A stretch of 64,000 nucleotides of DNA from Eubacteriales bacterium mix99 (GTDB lineage Bacteria; Bacillota; Clostridia; Caldicoprobacterales; DTU083): assembly GCA_038396605.1 (NCBI GenBank), contig CP121690.1:494500-558499 (forward strand), given 5' to 3'. The notes below the pieces were generated by a model. That model ran no database searches and was not told where the DNA came from. It saw nothing but the letters and a program-made list of their open reading frames with translations. Positions 18,166 to 26,388 of this stretch are shown piece after piece; the first letter of the stretch is position 1, and each line of letters begins with the position of its first letter. Position numbers and translations under genes: made by a program.

Positions 18166-19854
18166 ATGATTGAGCTGAGTGGCAACAATTTGACGAAATA
18201 CTATGCCGCCAACAAAATATTCGAACATATCAGCTTTACGGTCCAAACCGGGGAGAGAGTGGGTTTGATCGGACAGAACGGATGCGGCAAAACCACCCTT
18301 CTGAAGATCCTCATGGGAACCGAGGAGGTTCAGGGCGGCGAGGTGAGCATCCGCAAAAATGCCAGGCTGGGCTGCCTGGAACAGATCCCCGTATATGACG
18401 ACACCGTGCGGGCTCTGGATGTCATGGAGTCCGCGTTTGAAAGCGTCCGGGAAATCAAAAAGCAGATGCGGCTTCTGGAGAAGCGGATGAAGCAGCCGGA
18501 AACCGCCGGATTGGAAAAAGCACTCCAAACATACGGCAGGCTCGGTGAAGAGTATGAGCGAAACGGCGGGTACGAATCGGAAACCAGAATTGCCAGGGTG
18601 GCTAGCGGATTTCAGATCACCGATTCCTTGAAAAATAGGGGTTTCAATCGTCTCAGCGGCGGGGAGAGAACCAGGGTCATGCTGGCAAAGCTGCTGTTGG
18701 AAGAACCGGACATACTGCTTCTGGACGAACCGACCAACCATCTGGATCTGGAAACCATCCAATGGCTGGAAGGTTTCCTGCGGGAATACAAGGGCACTGT
18801 ACTGGTGATTTCTCATGACCGCTGGTTCCTGGATCATGTCGTGGGGAAAATCATCGAACTGGAGTTTGACCGGGCAAATATCTACCGGGGCAATTACAGT
18901 TACTATACGGTAGAAAAAGAACGCCGGTTTCTGATCGATTATCGAAATTATGTAAATCAGCAGAAGAAAATCCAGCGGATGGAGCGCCAGATCCAAAGAT
19001 ATCGGATCTGGGGAGAAATGCGGGACAGCGAAAAGATGTTCAAAAAGGCGAAGGAGCTGGAAAAGCGTCTGGAAAAGATGGGAACCCCGGAAAAGCCGGT
19101 ATTGGAAAACCAAAGGATCCGTCTGCGCCAGACCGAAGCGGAACGGAGCGGAAAAATCGTACTGGAGCTGAAAAACATCAGCAAGTCCTTCGGGAACAAG
19201 CCTTTGCTCGAAGATGTCAATCTGACGGTTTTTTACCAGGACAGCGTCTGCGTCATGGGCAGAAACGGTACGGGAAAAACCACCCTGCTGAAAATGATTC
19301 TGGGAGAGTCGGAACCGGACAGCGGCACGGTAACCATCGGCTCCCGGGTCAAAATCGGATATCTGCCGCAAAACGCGGCCTTTGAGGAGGAGGAATCCAC
19401 CGTATTGGAGTACTTCGCCCGCCTCCACAATATCCCCTATGGGGAGGCCCGGTCCCAGCTGGCCAAAACCCTGTTCCGGAACGAGCAGGTCAACAAGAAG
19501 ATCGGCTCCCTGTCCGGCGGCGAAAAGAGCAGGCTGAAGCTATGCTCCCTTACCTATGCCGGCGTGAATCTGCTCATCCTGGACGAACCCACCAACCACC
19601 TGGATATCGAATCCCGGGAGGTTCTGGAGGAAACCCTGGCGGAATTCGACGGGACGCTTCTCTTTGTTTCCCATGACCGGTATTTCATCGACAGGCTGGC
19701 GGACCGGATCGTCGTCATAGAGGACCGCGGTACACATGTCGTCAACGGGGATTATACCTATTACGCGGAGGAATGCCGGAAATCCCGGCAGAATACTTCC
19801 CGGGCGGAAGGCAAAGACACAGAAGACACCAACCCTGAAGGCGGTACCGAATAG
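18166..19854 (+). CDS. ABC-F family ATPase, antibiotic ribosomal-protection type
   Basis: Soluble twin-ATPase protein of 562 residues with no membrane segments. ABC1 has Walker A GQNGCGKTT, signature LSGGERTRVML and LLLDEPTNHLDLETIQWLE. ABC2 has GRNGTGKTT, LSGGEKSRLKL and LILDEPTNHLDIES. The Lys/Arg-rich linker (about 225-300, with QQKKIQRMERQIQRYRIWGE) is of the length found in proteins that remove lincosamides, pleuromutilins or streptogramin A from the ribosome (Vga/Lsa/CplR-like). The ATG at 18166 has AGGAGG; the longer ORF starts inside the terminator. The antibiotic-inducible leader layout supports resistance over a housekeeping EttA/Uup role. Confidence 0.88.
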   Translation: MIELSGNNLTKYYAANKIFEHISFTVQTGERVGLIGQNGCGKTTLLKILMGTEEVQGGEVSIRKNARLGCLEQIPVYDDTVRALDVMESAFESVREIKKQMRLLEKRMKQPETAGLEKALQTYGRLGEEYERNGGYESETRIARVASGFQITDSLKNRGFNRLSGGERTRVMLAKLLLEEPDILLLDEPTNHLDLETIQWLEGFLREYKGTVLVISHDRWFLDHVVGKIIELEFDRANIYRGNYSYYTVEKERRFLIDYRNYVNQQKKIQRMERQIQRYRIWGEMRDSEKMFKKAKELEKRLEKMGTPEKPVLENQRIRLRQTEAERSGKIVLELKNISKSFGNKPLLEDVNLTVFYQDSVCVMGRNGTGKTTLLKMILGESEPDSGTVTIGSRVKIGYLPQNAAFEEEESTVLEYFARLHNIPYGEARSQLAKTLFRNEQVNKKIGSLSGGEKSRLKLCSLTYAGVNLLILDEPTNHLDIESREVLEETLAEFDGTLLFVSHDRYFIDRLADRIVVIEDRGTHVVNGDYTYYAEECRKSRQNTSRAEGKDTEDTNPEGGTE

Positions 19855-20060
19855 GTTGAGTAACGGTAAAGGAAATGCGGCAACACGACGTCTGCCAGAA
19901 ATATGGAAGGCTGGTATAAAACTTGCATTTCTGTCCGGATTATGTTACTGTTTGTCTGGAAGTCGTTTTGATTTTCCGCAGGATATGGTGCTGATTGATG
20001 CGGCTAAGGTGTCCTTCGTTATCTTGCGGCAATATGGATTTTTGCGGCGGAATCCATAAA
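19855..20060 (+). other. Gene-free spacer after ABC-F
   Basis: About 200 bases without a supported gene. One frame stays open (ending LIDAAKVSFVILRQYGFLRR) and looks faintly protein-like, but it has no start with a ribosome site and I do not recognise it. No clear terminator for the ABC-F gene is seen. Confidence 0.3.
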
Positions 20061-20116
20061 TTTTAATCTGATTTTAATCTTGTTCCAACCTTATTTCAAT
20101 CCCGGAAGGCTATAAT
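20061..20116 (+). promoter_or_regulatory. 11-base-period direct repeats and -10 box: likely OmpR/PhoB-type operator
   Basis: TTTTAATC at 20061 and 20072, TTCCAACC at 20083 and TTTCAATC at 20094 recur at exactly 11-base steps. The last copy ends ten bases before TATAAT (20111-20116), covering the -35 position, which itself is poor. This is how OmpR/PhoB-family activators sit at class II promoters. The response regulator encoded in the same operon is the obvious candidate, implying autoregulation. Confidence 0.75.
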
Positions 20117-20147
20117 CATCTTATCAAATGGACAGGAGGATATTCTT

Positions 20148-20699
20148 ATGGCTACGATGGAACAGGTTGAAAAGTTAAAGGAGAAGGCAAATGTATCCTA
20201 TGAGGAGGCAAGAGCCGCGCTGGATGCGTGCGGGGACGATATCCTGGAAGCGATGATCTATCTGGAACGGCAGGGCAAGGTAAAGCCTCCGCCGGACGAC
20301 GGTTATTACTGTTCCCGGCAGGAGGAGCCGGAAAACGAAACGGCGGATGACGACAGCCGGGATGGCACACAAAAAGGGGAAACCTTTTCGCAATTGGCCG
20401 GCAGATTTTTCCGATGGTGCGGCAGAGTCATTGAAAAGGGGAACCGGAACTCCTTCGAGGTAAGGCGGGAAGACAAGACGGTTATTGCGGTTCCTGTTAC
20501 CGCTTTGGTTCTTCTCCTGATCTTTGCCTTTTGGTTTACCGTCCCGCTTATTATTGTCGGATTGTTCTTTGGCTGCCGTTACCATTTCAAAGGCCCGGAT
20601 CTGGAATCCACCGGTGTGAACCACATGATGGATTCCGCAGCCGGCGCGGCGGAGAATCTGAAGAACGAAGTAAAAAACAAGGGCGACAGGGGCCAATAA
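20148..20699 (+). CDS. DUF4342 protein with N-terminal UBA-like domain and membrane segment
   Basis: 183 residues. The N-terminus (MEQVEKLKEKANVSYEEARA, then ALDACGDDILEAMIYLERQG) is a UBA/TS-N-like three-helix domain. An acidic linker follows, then two adjoining hydrophobic stretches (about 118-145, VTALVLLLIFAFWFTVPLII) and a short cytoplasmic-type tail. It has an ACAGGAGG ribosome site and is first in the operon with the two-component genes. DUF4342 proteins often sit beside OmpR-type regulators. A role as membrane sensor or target is inference. Confidence 0.8.
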   Translation: MATMEQVEKLKEKANVSYEEARAALDACGDDILEAMIYLERQGKVKPPPDDGYYCSRQEEPENETADDDSRDGTQKGETFSQLAGRFFRWCGRVIEKGNRNSFEVRREDKTVIAVPVTALVLLLIFAFWFTVPLIIVGLFFGCRYHFKGPDLESTGVNHMMDSAAGAAENLKNEVKNKGDRGQ

Positions 20700-20791
20700 C
20701 GCCTTCCTGCCGCTTCGAACGGGATTGAGCGGCGTTTGGGCAGAGGAGAGAGCAGTTCCCCGGCAAGGCAAAAACGGTACAGGGTGAGCAT

Positions 20792-21475
20792 ATGAATGAA
20801 AAAGTCCTGATTGTGGAGGATGAAGAGAAGATTGCGCGTTTTATGGAAATGGAACTGGCCTATGAGGGATATGAGGTGGCAAAGGCCTTTGATGGACGAA
20901 CCGGACTGGAGCTTGCCCGGAGCGGCGGTTTCGATATCATCATACTGGACATCATGCTTCCCGGCTTGAACGGGATGGAGGTACTCCGGCGTATCCGCAG
21001 GAGCTCCTCTGTTCCGGTGATCATGCTGACAGCCCGGGATACCATTGTGGATAAGGTGACCGGACTGGACGGAGGGGCGGACGATTATATGACAAAGCCC
21101 TTTGAAATTGAGGAGCTTCTCGCCCGGATCCGCAATGCCCTGCGAAAGAAGAATGCTTCCGGATCTGCAAGAACTCTGACGGCCAGCGGTCTTGTTCTGG
21201 ATATTGACCGGCATGAAGCGGCCGTCGGAGGTGTCCCGGTAGAGCTTACCAAAAAGGAATTCGATCTTCTCCGGTACCTGCTGGAAAACAAGGACATGGT
21301 ATTGACCAGAGAAATCCTGCTGGAGAAGGTTTGGGGGTTTGATTACGCGGGAGACACCAATGCGGTGGATGTTTATATCAGATATCTGCGCAGTAAGATC
21401 GACGAGGTTTTTGGTATAAAACTGATTCATACCGTCCGCGGAGTGGGGTATGTGATAAGAAATGAAGGAAAATAA
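20792..21475 (+). CDS. Two-component response regulator, OmpR/PhoB family
   Basis: 227-residue transcription factor. The receiver domain starts MNEKVLIVEDEEKIARFMEM with the acidic pair, has the phosphoacceptor in IIILDIMLPG, the Thr switch in VIMLTARD and Lys in YMTKPFEIEELLARI. The winged-helix DNA-binding domain has VELTKKEFDLLRYLLENKD and VDVYIRYLRSKID. The following kinase gene starts 14 bases before its stop, so the pair is coupled. The 11-base repeats before the operon suit this family and are its probable binding site. Confidence 0.95.
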   Translation: MNEKVLIVEDEEKIARFMEMELAYEGYEVAKAFDGRTGLELARSGGFDIIILDIMLPGLNGMEVLRRIRRSSSVPVIMLTARDTIVDKVTGLDGGADDYMTKPFEIEELLARIRNALRKKNASGSARTLTASGLVLDIDRHEAAVGGVPVELTKKEFDLLRYLLENKDMVLTREILLEKVWGFDYAGDTNAVDVYIRYLRSKIDEVFGIKLIHTVRGVGYVIRNEGK

Positions 21476-22868
21476 AAAGGGAAACAAAAGAGAAGATTTT
21501 TCCATTGTCTTTAAGCTGAACACCTGGCATCTGTCTCAGGTGTTTTTTGGATTTCTCCTGATCGATATCCTTCTGATTATCCTTTTCTCCGGCGCCCTGG
21601 TCTGTTACGCGGAACGGGATATAGGACAGAGGGTGGAAAATTCAGCAGTTGGGGACCTTCTGACGGAGCAGGAGCCGGACGGCTTTCATCTGCCCGGGTT
21701 CCTGAACCGATGGCTTCCGGACCATATGGAGGGTGTGATCCGGCAATTCGTCGTCCCATCCGGGGAATCTTCCTTTTGGAAACGGCTGGATGATGTAACA
21801 TACCGGGCATGGGTGCCCTTCTCCGGCGGCAGAATGTATTATGCGGCGGACTATGCTATCGGCAGACATCTGACCCTGTTTCTCAAACTTTTTCTGGTTT
21901 TGACTGTTTTTGAACTGTTGTTTCTTCTCGGCGGCATCGGCAAAGGAGCAAGAGCCGTGAGACGCTCCCTTCAGCCTCTTTCCGATCTGGCCCGGACGGC
22001 AAAGAGCATCAATCAGACCCGGATGGTCCGGCCCGACATACAGCTGCGGGATCTGACCGGCACCATCGATACCATCAATGTGACGCGGCTGGACCGGAGG
22101 GTTTCCATCCGCTCGGAACAACGGGAACTGAAGGATCTGGCGGGCGCCATCAACGGGATGTTGGATCGAATCGACGCGTCCTACCGCTCCCAGGTCCGCT
22201 TTGTATCTGACGCATCTCATGAACTGCGGACTCCGATTTCCGTAATACAGGGATATGCCAATCTCCTGGACCGGTGGGGAAAGAAGGATGAAAAAGCGCT
22301 GCAGGAATCCATTGATGCCATCAAGGGCGAAGCGGAAAGCATGAAGGACCTGGTGGAACAGCTGCTTTTCCTGGCAAGGGGTGACAACGACTCCATGAAG
22401 CTGAACCGGGAACCCGTTAATCTCAGCCGGATCGCGGAGGAGGTGGTGCGGGAGACCGCTATGATCGACCCGAACCATGAATATGTTACGAAAACAGAAA
22501 AAGAAGTGTACACCATAGGGGATGCGCAGCTCATCAAACAGGCCTTCCGTATCTTTGTGGACAACAGTACCAAATACACCCCACCCGGCGGGACCATCAC
22601 GGTATCTGCCGCCCGGAAGGAGGATTCGGCAAAGGTAACTGTGCAGGACAACGGGATCGGCATTCCTTCGAAGGATTTGTCTCATATCTTTGACCGGTTT
22701 TTCCGCTCCGATGACTCCCGTGCGCGGAAAACAGGCGGAACCGGCCTGGGTCTCTCCATTTCCAAATGGATTATTGACCGGCATCATGCCGTCGTCGAGG
22801 TCCTGAGCCGCAAGGATCTGGGCACCCGGATAACCATTTCTTTCCCGGCGGGCCGGACGGCGGAGTGA
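21462..22868 (+). CDS. Membrane sensor histidine kinase
   Basis: 468 residues. TM1 is about 26-50 (FFGFLLIDILLIILFSGALV), an extracytoplasmic sensor of about 95 residues follows, then TM2 about 142-166. A HAMP-like linker leads to the dimerisation/phosphoacceptor helix with FVSDASHELRTPISVIQGYA. The ATPase domain shows N-box NSTKYTPPGG, DNGIGIPSKDLSHIFDRFFR and GGTGLGLSISK. It phosphorylates the regulator encoded just upstream. The sensor region is not one I recognise, so the signal is unknown. The lipoprotein stub that follows may once have been part of the system. Confidence 0.94.
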   Translation: MKENKKGNKREDFSIVFKLNTWHLSQVFFGFLLIDILLIILFSGALVCYAERDIGQRVENSAVGDLLTEQEPDGFHLPGFLNRWLPDHMEGVIRQFVVPSGESSFWKRLDDVTYRAWVPFSGGRMYYAADYAIGRHLTLFLKLFLVLTVFELLFLLGGIGKGARAVRRSLQPLSDLARTAKSINQTRMVRPDIQLRDLTGTIDTINVTRLDRRVSIRSEQRELKDLAGAINGMLDRIDASYRSQVRFVSDASHELRTPISVIQGYANLLDRWGKKDEKALQESIDAIKGEAESMKDLVEQLLFLARGDNDSMKLNREPVNLSRIAEEVVRETAMIDPNHEYVTKTEKEVYTIGDAQLIKQAFRIFVDNSTKYTPPGGTITVSAARKEDSAKVTVQDNGIGIPSKDLSHIFDRFFRSDDSRARKTGGTGLGLSISKWIIDRHHAVVEVLSRKDLGTRITISFPAGRTAE

Positions 22869-22917
22869 CCCGATCCGACTGATTCAATTGACAAGTCTTC
22901 AGACAGGAGACATTGTT

Positions 22918-23031
22918 ATGAAGAGAGCAAATTATCCACTGTGCTTCATTCTGATATTACTATCAATTTTGCCAGCATGTTCATCAAGTGGTGCAAAGAA
23001 CCGCGGGGGCCTTTCTGTTTGCAAGACATGA
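22918..23031 (+). pseudogene. Lipoprotein gene stub (signal peptide only)
   Basis: An AGGAG ribosome site precedes MKRANYPLCFILILLSILPA and then the lipobox cysteine CSSSG. Only 37 codons remain before a stop, and after about residue 28 the sequence no longer looks like a lipoprotein. The 5' end of a secreted lipoprotein gene behind the kinase gene has apparently been cut off near 23005 by a deletion that joined it to the terminator repeat of the opposite strand. Confidence 0.6.
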
Positions 23032-23039
23032 TGCCGGAG

Positions 23040-23111
23040 CCAAAAAACAACCGGCACCGGATTTTCACCCATGCCGGCACACAAAACTTCATTTCATTCC
23101 TACCAATTTTA
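23040..23111 (-). repeat. Terminator-containing repeat, copy 2
   Basis: Matches the block at 14943-15016 along its whole length: AAAATTGGTAGGAATGAAAT, then a hairpin with GCCGGCA near its base and CCCATG in the upper part, then TTGTTTTTT on the minus strand. It lies about 45 bases 3' of the putative DNA-binding gene at 23156 and should terminate it. Confidence 0.8.
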
Positions 23112-23155
23112 ACGATGCTCTGTCTGTTTTATCCCGGTACAAACCTTCCGTCCGC

Positions 23156-24067
23156 TCAGTCCTGCGTCATACAGGATTGCAGCTTGGCCACATAATTCTG
23201 CAGCCCGGATAGTTTATCCGTATCGGACATGCTGAGAAAGCACTGATTCACATCCATCAAATCCAGGAGCTGCCTCCGTATGTGGTCAGCCTCCCTGCGT
23301 TCCTTGTCCAGACTGACTTCCAGCATCAGAATGCGGTTGTTCAGATTCTGCAGCTCCCGGCTGCGGCTTTTCCCATTTCCTGAACGGCGGTTTCCTGCTG
23401 CCAGGTTGCTTAAATCCCGCAGTCCCCTGGCCAGATCATCCAGCGAAACTCCATGGATCGACTTCACGTTGTTTACAAACTGACCGATCCAGTCAATCAA
23501 CTGACCGTTGGCACCTTCCGACGTCGCCTGTGTTTTACCGGAATGAATCAGTCTGGCTCTGGTATACGGATTGAAGCAGGCGATTCCTTCCGCCTCGATT
23601 TCCCGCATCAGATGACTGACATATTCGGGTTCCCTGGCAATCACACTGCGATATTTATTCTGATACCGGATCAATACCCTTTTGTCTCCATGACTGAGCC
23701 GATTGGCGCATCCACGGACCGATTCTCCCCGGGCCTGAGCGATCAGCATCTCCCGGATCAGCGCTTTCTTTTCCTCCGCAGTAAATGGTTTCCCGATCCT
23801 ATCGTCCTGGTTCGGATCCTTTTCATCCGAAATCGTCTGATCCTCCCGCTTTTCTTCCTGGGTATGAAGATAGCGGTAATAATAATTCCGGATGGTATTC
23901 GCCTTCAGTCCGGATCGTCGGGCAATTGCCTCAAATGCGCGAATAATCGGCATTCTCCGTTCCTTTGCTTTTCCGACTTCTTCCTTCATGATCGACATCA
24001 GTTCCGGCTGCAGTTCCTGCTTTTCACCCATCGTATTGTCTTCATGCAGAGCTTGTTCCTTGGACAT
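23156..24067 (-). CDS. Putative DNA-binding protein with two HTH-like repeats and C-terminal coiled coil
   Basis: 303 residues; I do not recognise a named family. Two helix-rich segments resemble Myb/HTH units: residues about 25-67 (RAFEAIARRSGLKANTIRNY) and about 95-140 (EKKALIREMLIAQARGESVR, ending RVLIRYQNKYR). A linker follows, then a basic patch (NRRSGNGKSRSRELQ) and a coiled coil (LNNRILMLEVSLDKERREAD). This layout recalls RsfA-like prespore regulators, but the match is only structural. AGGAGG precedes the ATG. It is monocistronic, with the terminator repeat behind it. A transcriptional or chromosome-organising role is inference. Confidence 0.6.
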   Translation of the reverse strand: MSKEQALHEDNTMGEKQELQPELMSIMKEEVGKAKERRMPIIRAFEAIARRSGLKANTIRNYYYRYLHTQEEKREDQTISDEKDPNQDDRIGKPFTAEEKKALIREMLIAQARGESVRGCANRLSHGDKRVLIRYQNKYRSVIAREPEYVSHLMREIEAEGIACFNPYTRARLIHSGKTQATSEGANGQLIDWIGQFVNNVKSIHGVSLDDLARGLRDLSNLAAGNRRSGNGKSRSRELQNLNNRILMLEVSLDKERREADHIRRQLLDLMDVNQCFLSMSDTDKLSGLQNYVAKLQSCMTQD

Positions 24068-24186
24068 ATTTTTTCCTCCTTCGCATTATTCCAATGCTTC
24101 CATAATATTCTAGGTATATTATTCTCCATAATGGAATTGTTTATTCCTGCATATATAAAGATTTCATCATATATCTGTCATTGCAT

Positions 24187-24213
24187 AAAAAAAGGCAAGG
24201 ATCCCTCCTTGCC
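24187..24213 (-). terminator. Terminator of the CARDB-like protein gene
   Basis: GGCAAGG (24194-24200) pairs with CCTTGCC (24207-24213); on the minus strand the stem is followed by TTTTTTTATG. It lies about 75 bases beyond the stop of the surface-protein gene. Confidence 0.8.
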
Positions 24214-24288
24214 ATAACAATAATCCATGCCATTATTTATCCATTTAATATTGCAGATCAAAAGCAGATGACGTTAGAGCTTCCGGCC

Positions 24289-26139
24289 TTATTCCTTGCT
24301 CTCCGTTGCCTTGTGCTTTTTCCGGGACAGAAGCGGAAACTTGCCGGAACCTTTTGTCAGGTAAACCAATGCTCCGATAATCAATACACACACCAGAACA
24401 ACTACGACCAGGACAACCCAAAGCAGGGTACCCTTGCCGGACAGACCGCCCTTTTTCACTTTAACGGTCAGTGGCTCGCTTTTCACCGTAAACTTTTCCC
24501 CATCCTCGTCCGTCCCGTTGACTTCCATGAAAAAGTCTTCCGTCTTCTCCACACGGAAGGTCGTCACCGGGATCGTTTTCTTTTCCCCCGGATTCAGGAC
24601 AGACAGGTTGTCAATGACCATCCTGCGGTCCATGAGAGTCAATACCAGGTTGTACAGGGGCTCTGTTCCCGTATTCTCAATCACGCATTTCAATTCCACG
24701 GTGCCGGATTTACTCAGGGAAGTTTTTTTCGAAGTCAGCCGGACGGACAAATTTTGGCTCAATTCGCCGCCTCCGATGAGAAGCTCCAGTTCAGACGCCT
24801 CATAACTGTAATTTTCATTGGTCACGGCATCCTTTGCTCTCAGAGTGGCCCTGCTGACGGCATCTTTTTCAATGGTCAGCTCCTTGTCGGTATGCACTTC
24901 CTGCCCGGCTTCAATCTGTTCAAATGTGTCGATTTCCCCGAAATCAGGCTCCTCCAGAACAACATCCTTCAAATCCACATTTCCGGTATTGCGGATCACA
25001 TATTCCAGGACAAAAGGCTCTCCCGCAGTTATATTTTCCGGCACCACAAAACGTTCAATCTCCACCTGCGGCTGCAGCCGATCCATATGAACATCACAGG
25101 AAGACTGGATCAGCTGATTGGTGTCCTCAACCCGGGCCTGCGCCGTCAGGTGATAGGTTTTATCCGGTTTGACGGTCCCGGTAAAGCTTGCGGAAGTTTC
25201 TTCACCGGGCAGAAGCTGCTCCAGGGTATAAAATACCTTTTGATTCCAGTCCAGACACTCCAGATTCTTCAAGGCGGTATTGCCCGTATTCTTTATTTTC
25301 AGCTTGAAAGTGACGGATTCCTTCCCCGGCCCGGGTATGAGCTTTTTATTCGGCTTGCCGGCAATGTTCAGGGACGACACCGGCGCTTCCTGCTTTATTG
25401 GAATCTTCAGGCCTGTGTCAAAGGTTTTCCGTAGCTTTCCTCCCGATCCCAGGGGATCGTCATACTCTATTATAATATTTCCATTGGTTTCCTTATCCAG
25501 AGGAACCGTCGTTTCCACCGCTTTCCTTTCTCCGGGTGCAAGCGCATTGATGGTGCCCAATGTCTTTCCGAGATCGCTGTCCATAACCGACAGATTTTTC
25601 AGTGTAACATTTGCCCCGGACTGCACTTCCACCTTCAGGGCAGTCTGCTCACCTTTGAAAACCGGTCCCTGCTGTGAGGAGGAATACGTCACATTCATAC
25701 TGTCATTGATCGTTAGAAACGAGGCCTGCCCTGTTGCTTCCTGCTCCTGTTGGTCCTCTGCCCCTGCATAACGGATGCGGCACGTAATGTTGCCCGTATC
25801 TTTGCCTGCCTCTGCGGTAAAATTCCTGCCGGAAAAGGACAGGCTTTCTCCCGGTCCGATTTCCTTCCCGCCCAAATCGATGGAAAAGTCCCCGCCCGGC
25901 ACGCTTTCCACAGCACTTACGATCCGAATGCCCTGTGCACTTTTATTCTGAACCAGATATGCTCCGCGGCAAGTTCCACTGGGTGATATAAAGAGCTTTC
26001 CACCTGCATTGGATATATTACCGGTTATTTCGGCGGAAACCACCACATCGCCGTCTGCGTGAACCGTACCGGTCACGGCGGAAAACGAAACAACGAAAAA
26101 AATCATGCAAAGCAACAGACTGATCATTCGTTTTCTCAC
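24289..26139 (-). CDS. Secreted, membrane-anchored protein with CARDB/NEW3-like repeats
   Basis: 616 residues. A signal peptide (MISLLLCMIFFVVSFSAVTG) is followed by several repeated beta-sandwich units marked by phrases such as IKNTGNTALKNLECL, VIRNTGNVDLKDVVL and VIENTGTEPLYNLVL, the pattern of CARDB/NEW3 (COG1361) domains. A C-terminal membrane helix (WVVLVVVVLVCVLIIGALVY) and a basic tail anchor it facing outward. It starts at a GTG with GGGGG seven bases upstream. Such proteins occur at clostridial cell surfaces, sometimes near exporters, but here it stands alone and its ligand is unknown. Confidence 0.82.
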   Translation of the reverse strand: MRKRMISLLLCMIFFVVSFSAVTGTVHADGDVVVSAEITGNISNAGGKLFISPSGTCRGAYLVQNKSAQGIRIVSAVESVPGGDFSIDLGGKEIGPGESLSFSGRNFTAEAGKDTGNITCRIRYAGAEDQQEQEATGQASFLTINDSMNVTYSSSQQGPVFKGEQTALKVEVQSGANVTLKNLSVMDSDLGKTLGTINALAPGERKAVETTVPLDKETNGNIIIEYDDPLGSGGKLRKTFDTGLKIPIKQEAPVSSLNIAGKPNKKLIPGPGKESVTFKLKIKNTGNTALKNLECLDWNQKVFYTLEQLLPGEETSASFTGTVKPDKTYHLTAQARVEDTNQLIQSSCDVHMDRLQPQVEIERFVVPENITAGEPFVLEYVIRNTGNVDLKDVVLEEPDFGEIDTFEQIEAGQEVHTDKELTIEKDAVSRATLRAKDAVTNENYSYEASELELLIGGGELSQNLSVRLTSKKTSLSKSGTVELKCVIENTGTEPLYNLVLTLMDRRMVIDNLSVLNPGEKKTIPVTTFRVEKTEDFFMEVNGTDEDGEKFTVKSEPLTVKVKKGGLSGKGTLLWVVLVVVVLVCVLIIGALVYLTKGSGKFPLLSRKKHKATESKE

Positions 26140-26388
26140 TGCAATTCCCCCAAACCTTGTTTTCTAATGCCAATCATTCTTATTTCCATTCGTTTTGTTT
26201 CATGACAACTTATTATATCACAAGCCCGCCTTCAAGAAAAAGGGAAGGCCGCAGGCACTGTTTACAAAACGCTTAATTCTTTTCAAACTTTTCGTTACAT
26301 ATGCAATCCTGATGGTGTCCTGAGGAATGATTTCCCGGAATTCTCCGCATACTATCCAAAACCGATAAAAAATGGAGGCTCTCGGAAT

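Noticed and set aside
18112..19428. Minus-strand open frame of 438 codons
   Set aside because: Antisense to the ABC-F gene.
21642..22787. Minus-strand open frame of 381 codons
   Set aside because: Antisense to the histidine kinase gene; no ribosome site.
24181..25434. Plus-strand open frame of 417 codons
   Set aside because: Antisense to the CARDB-like gene and begins inside its terminator.
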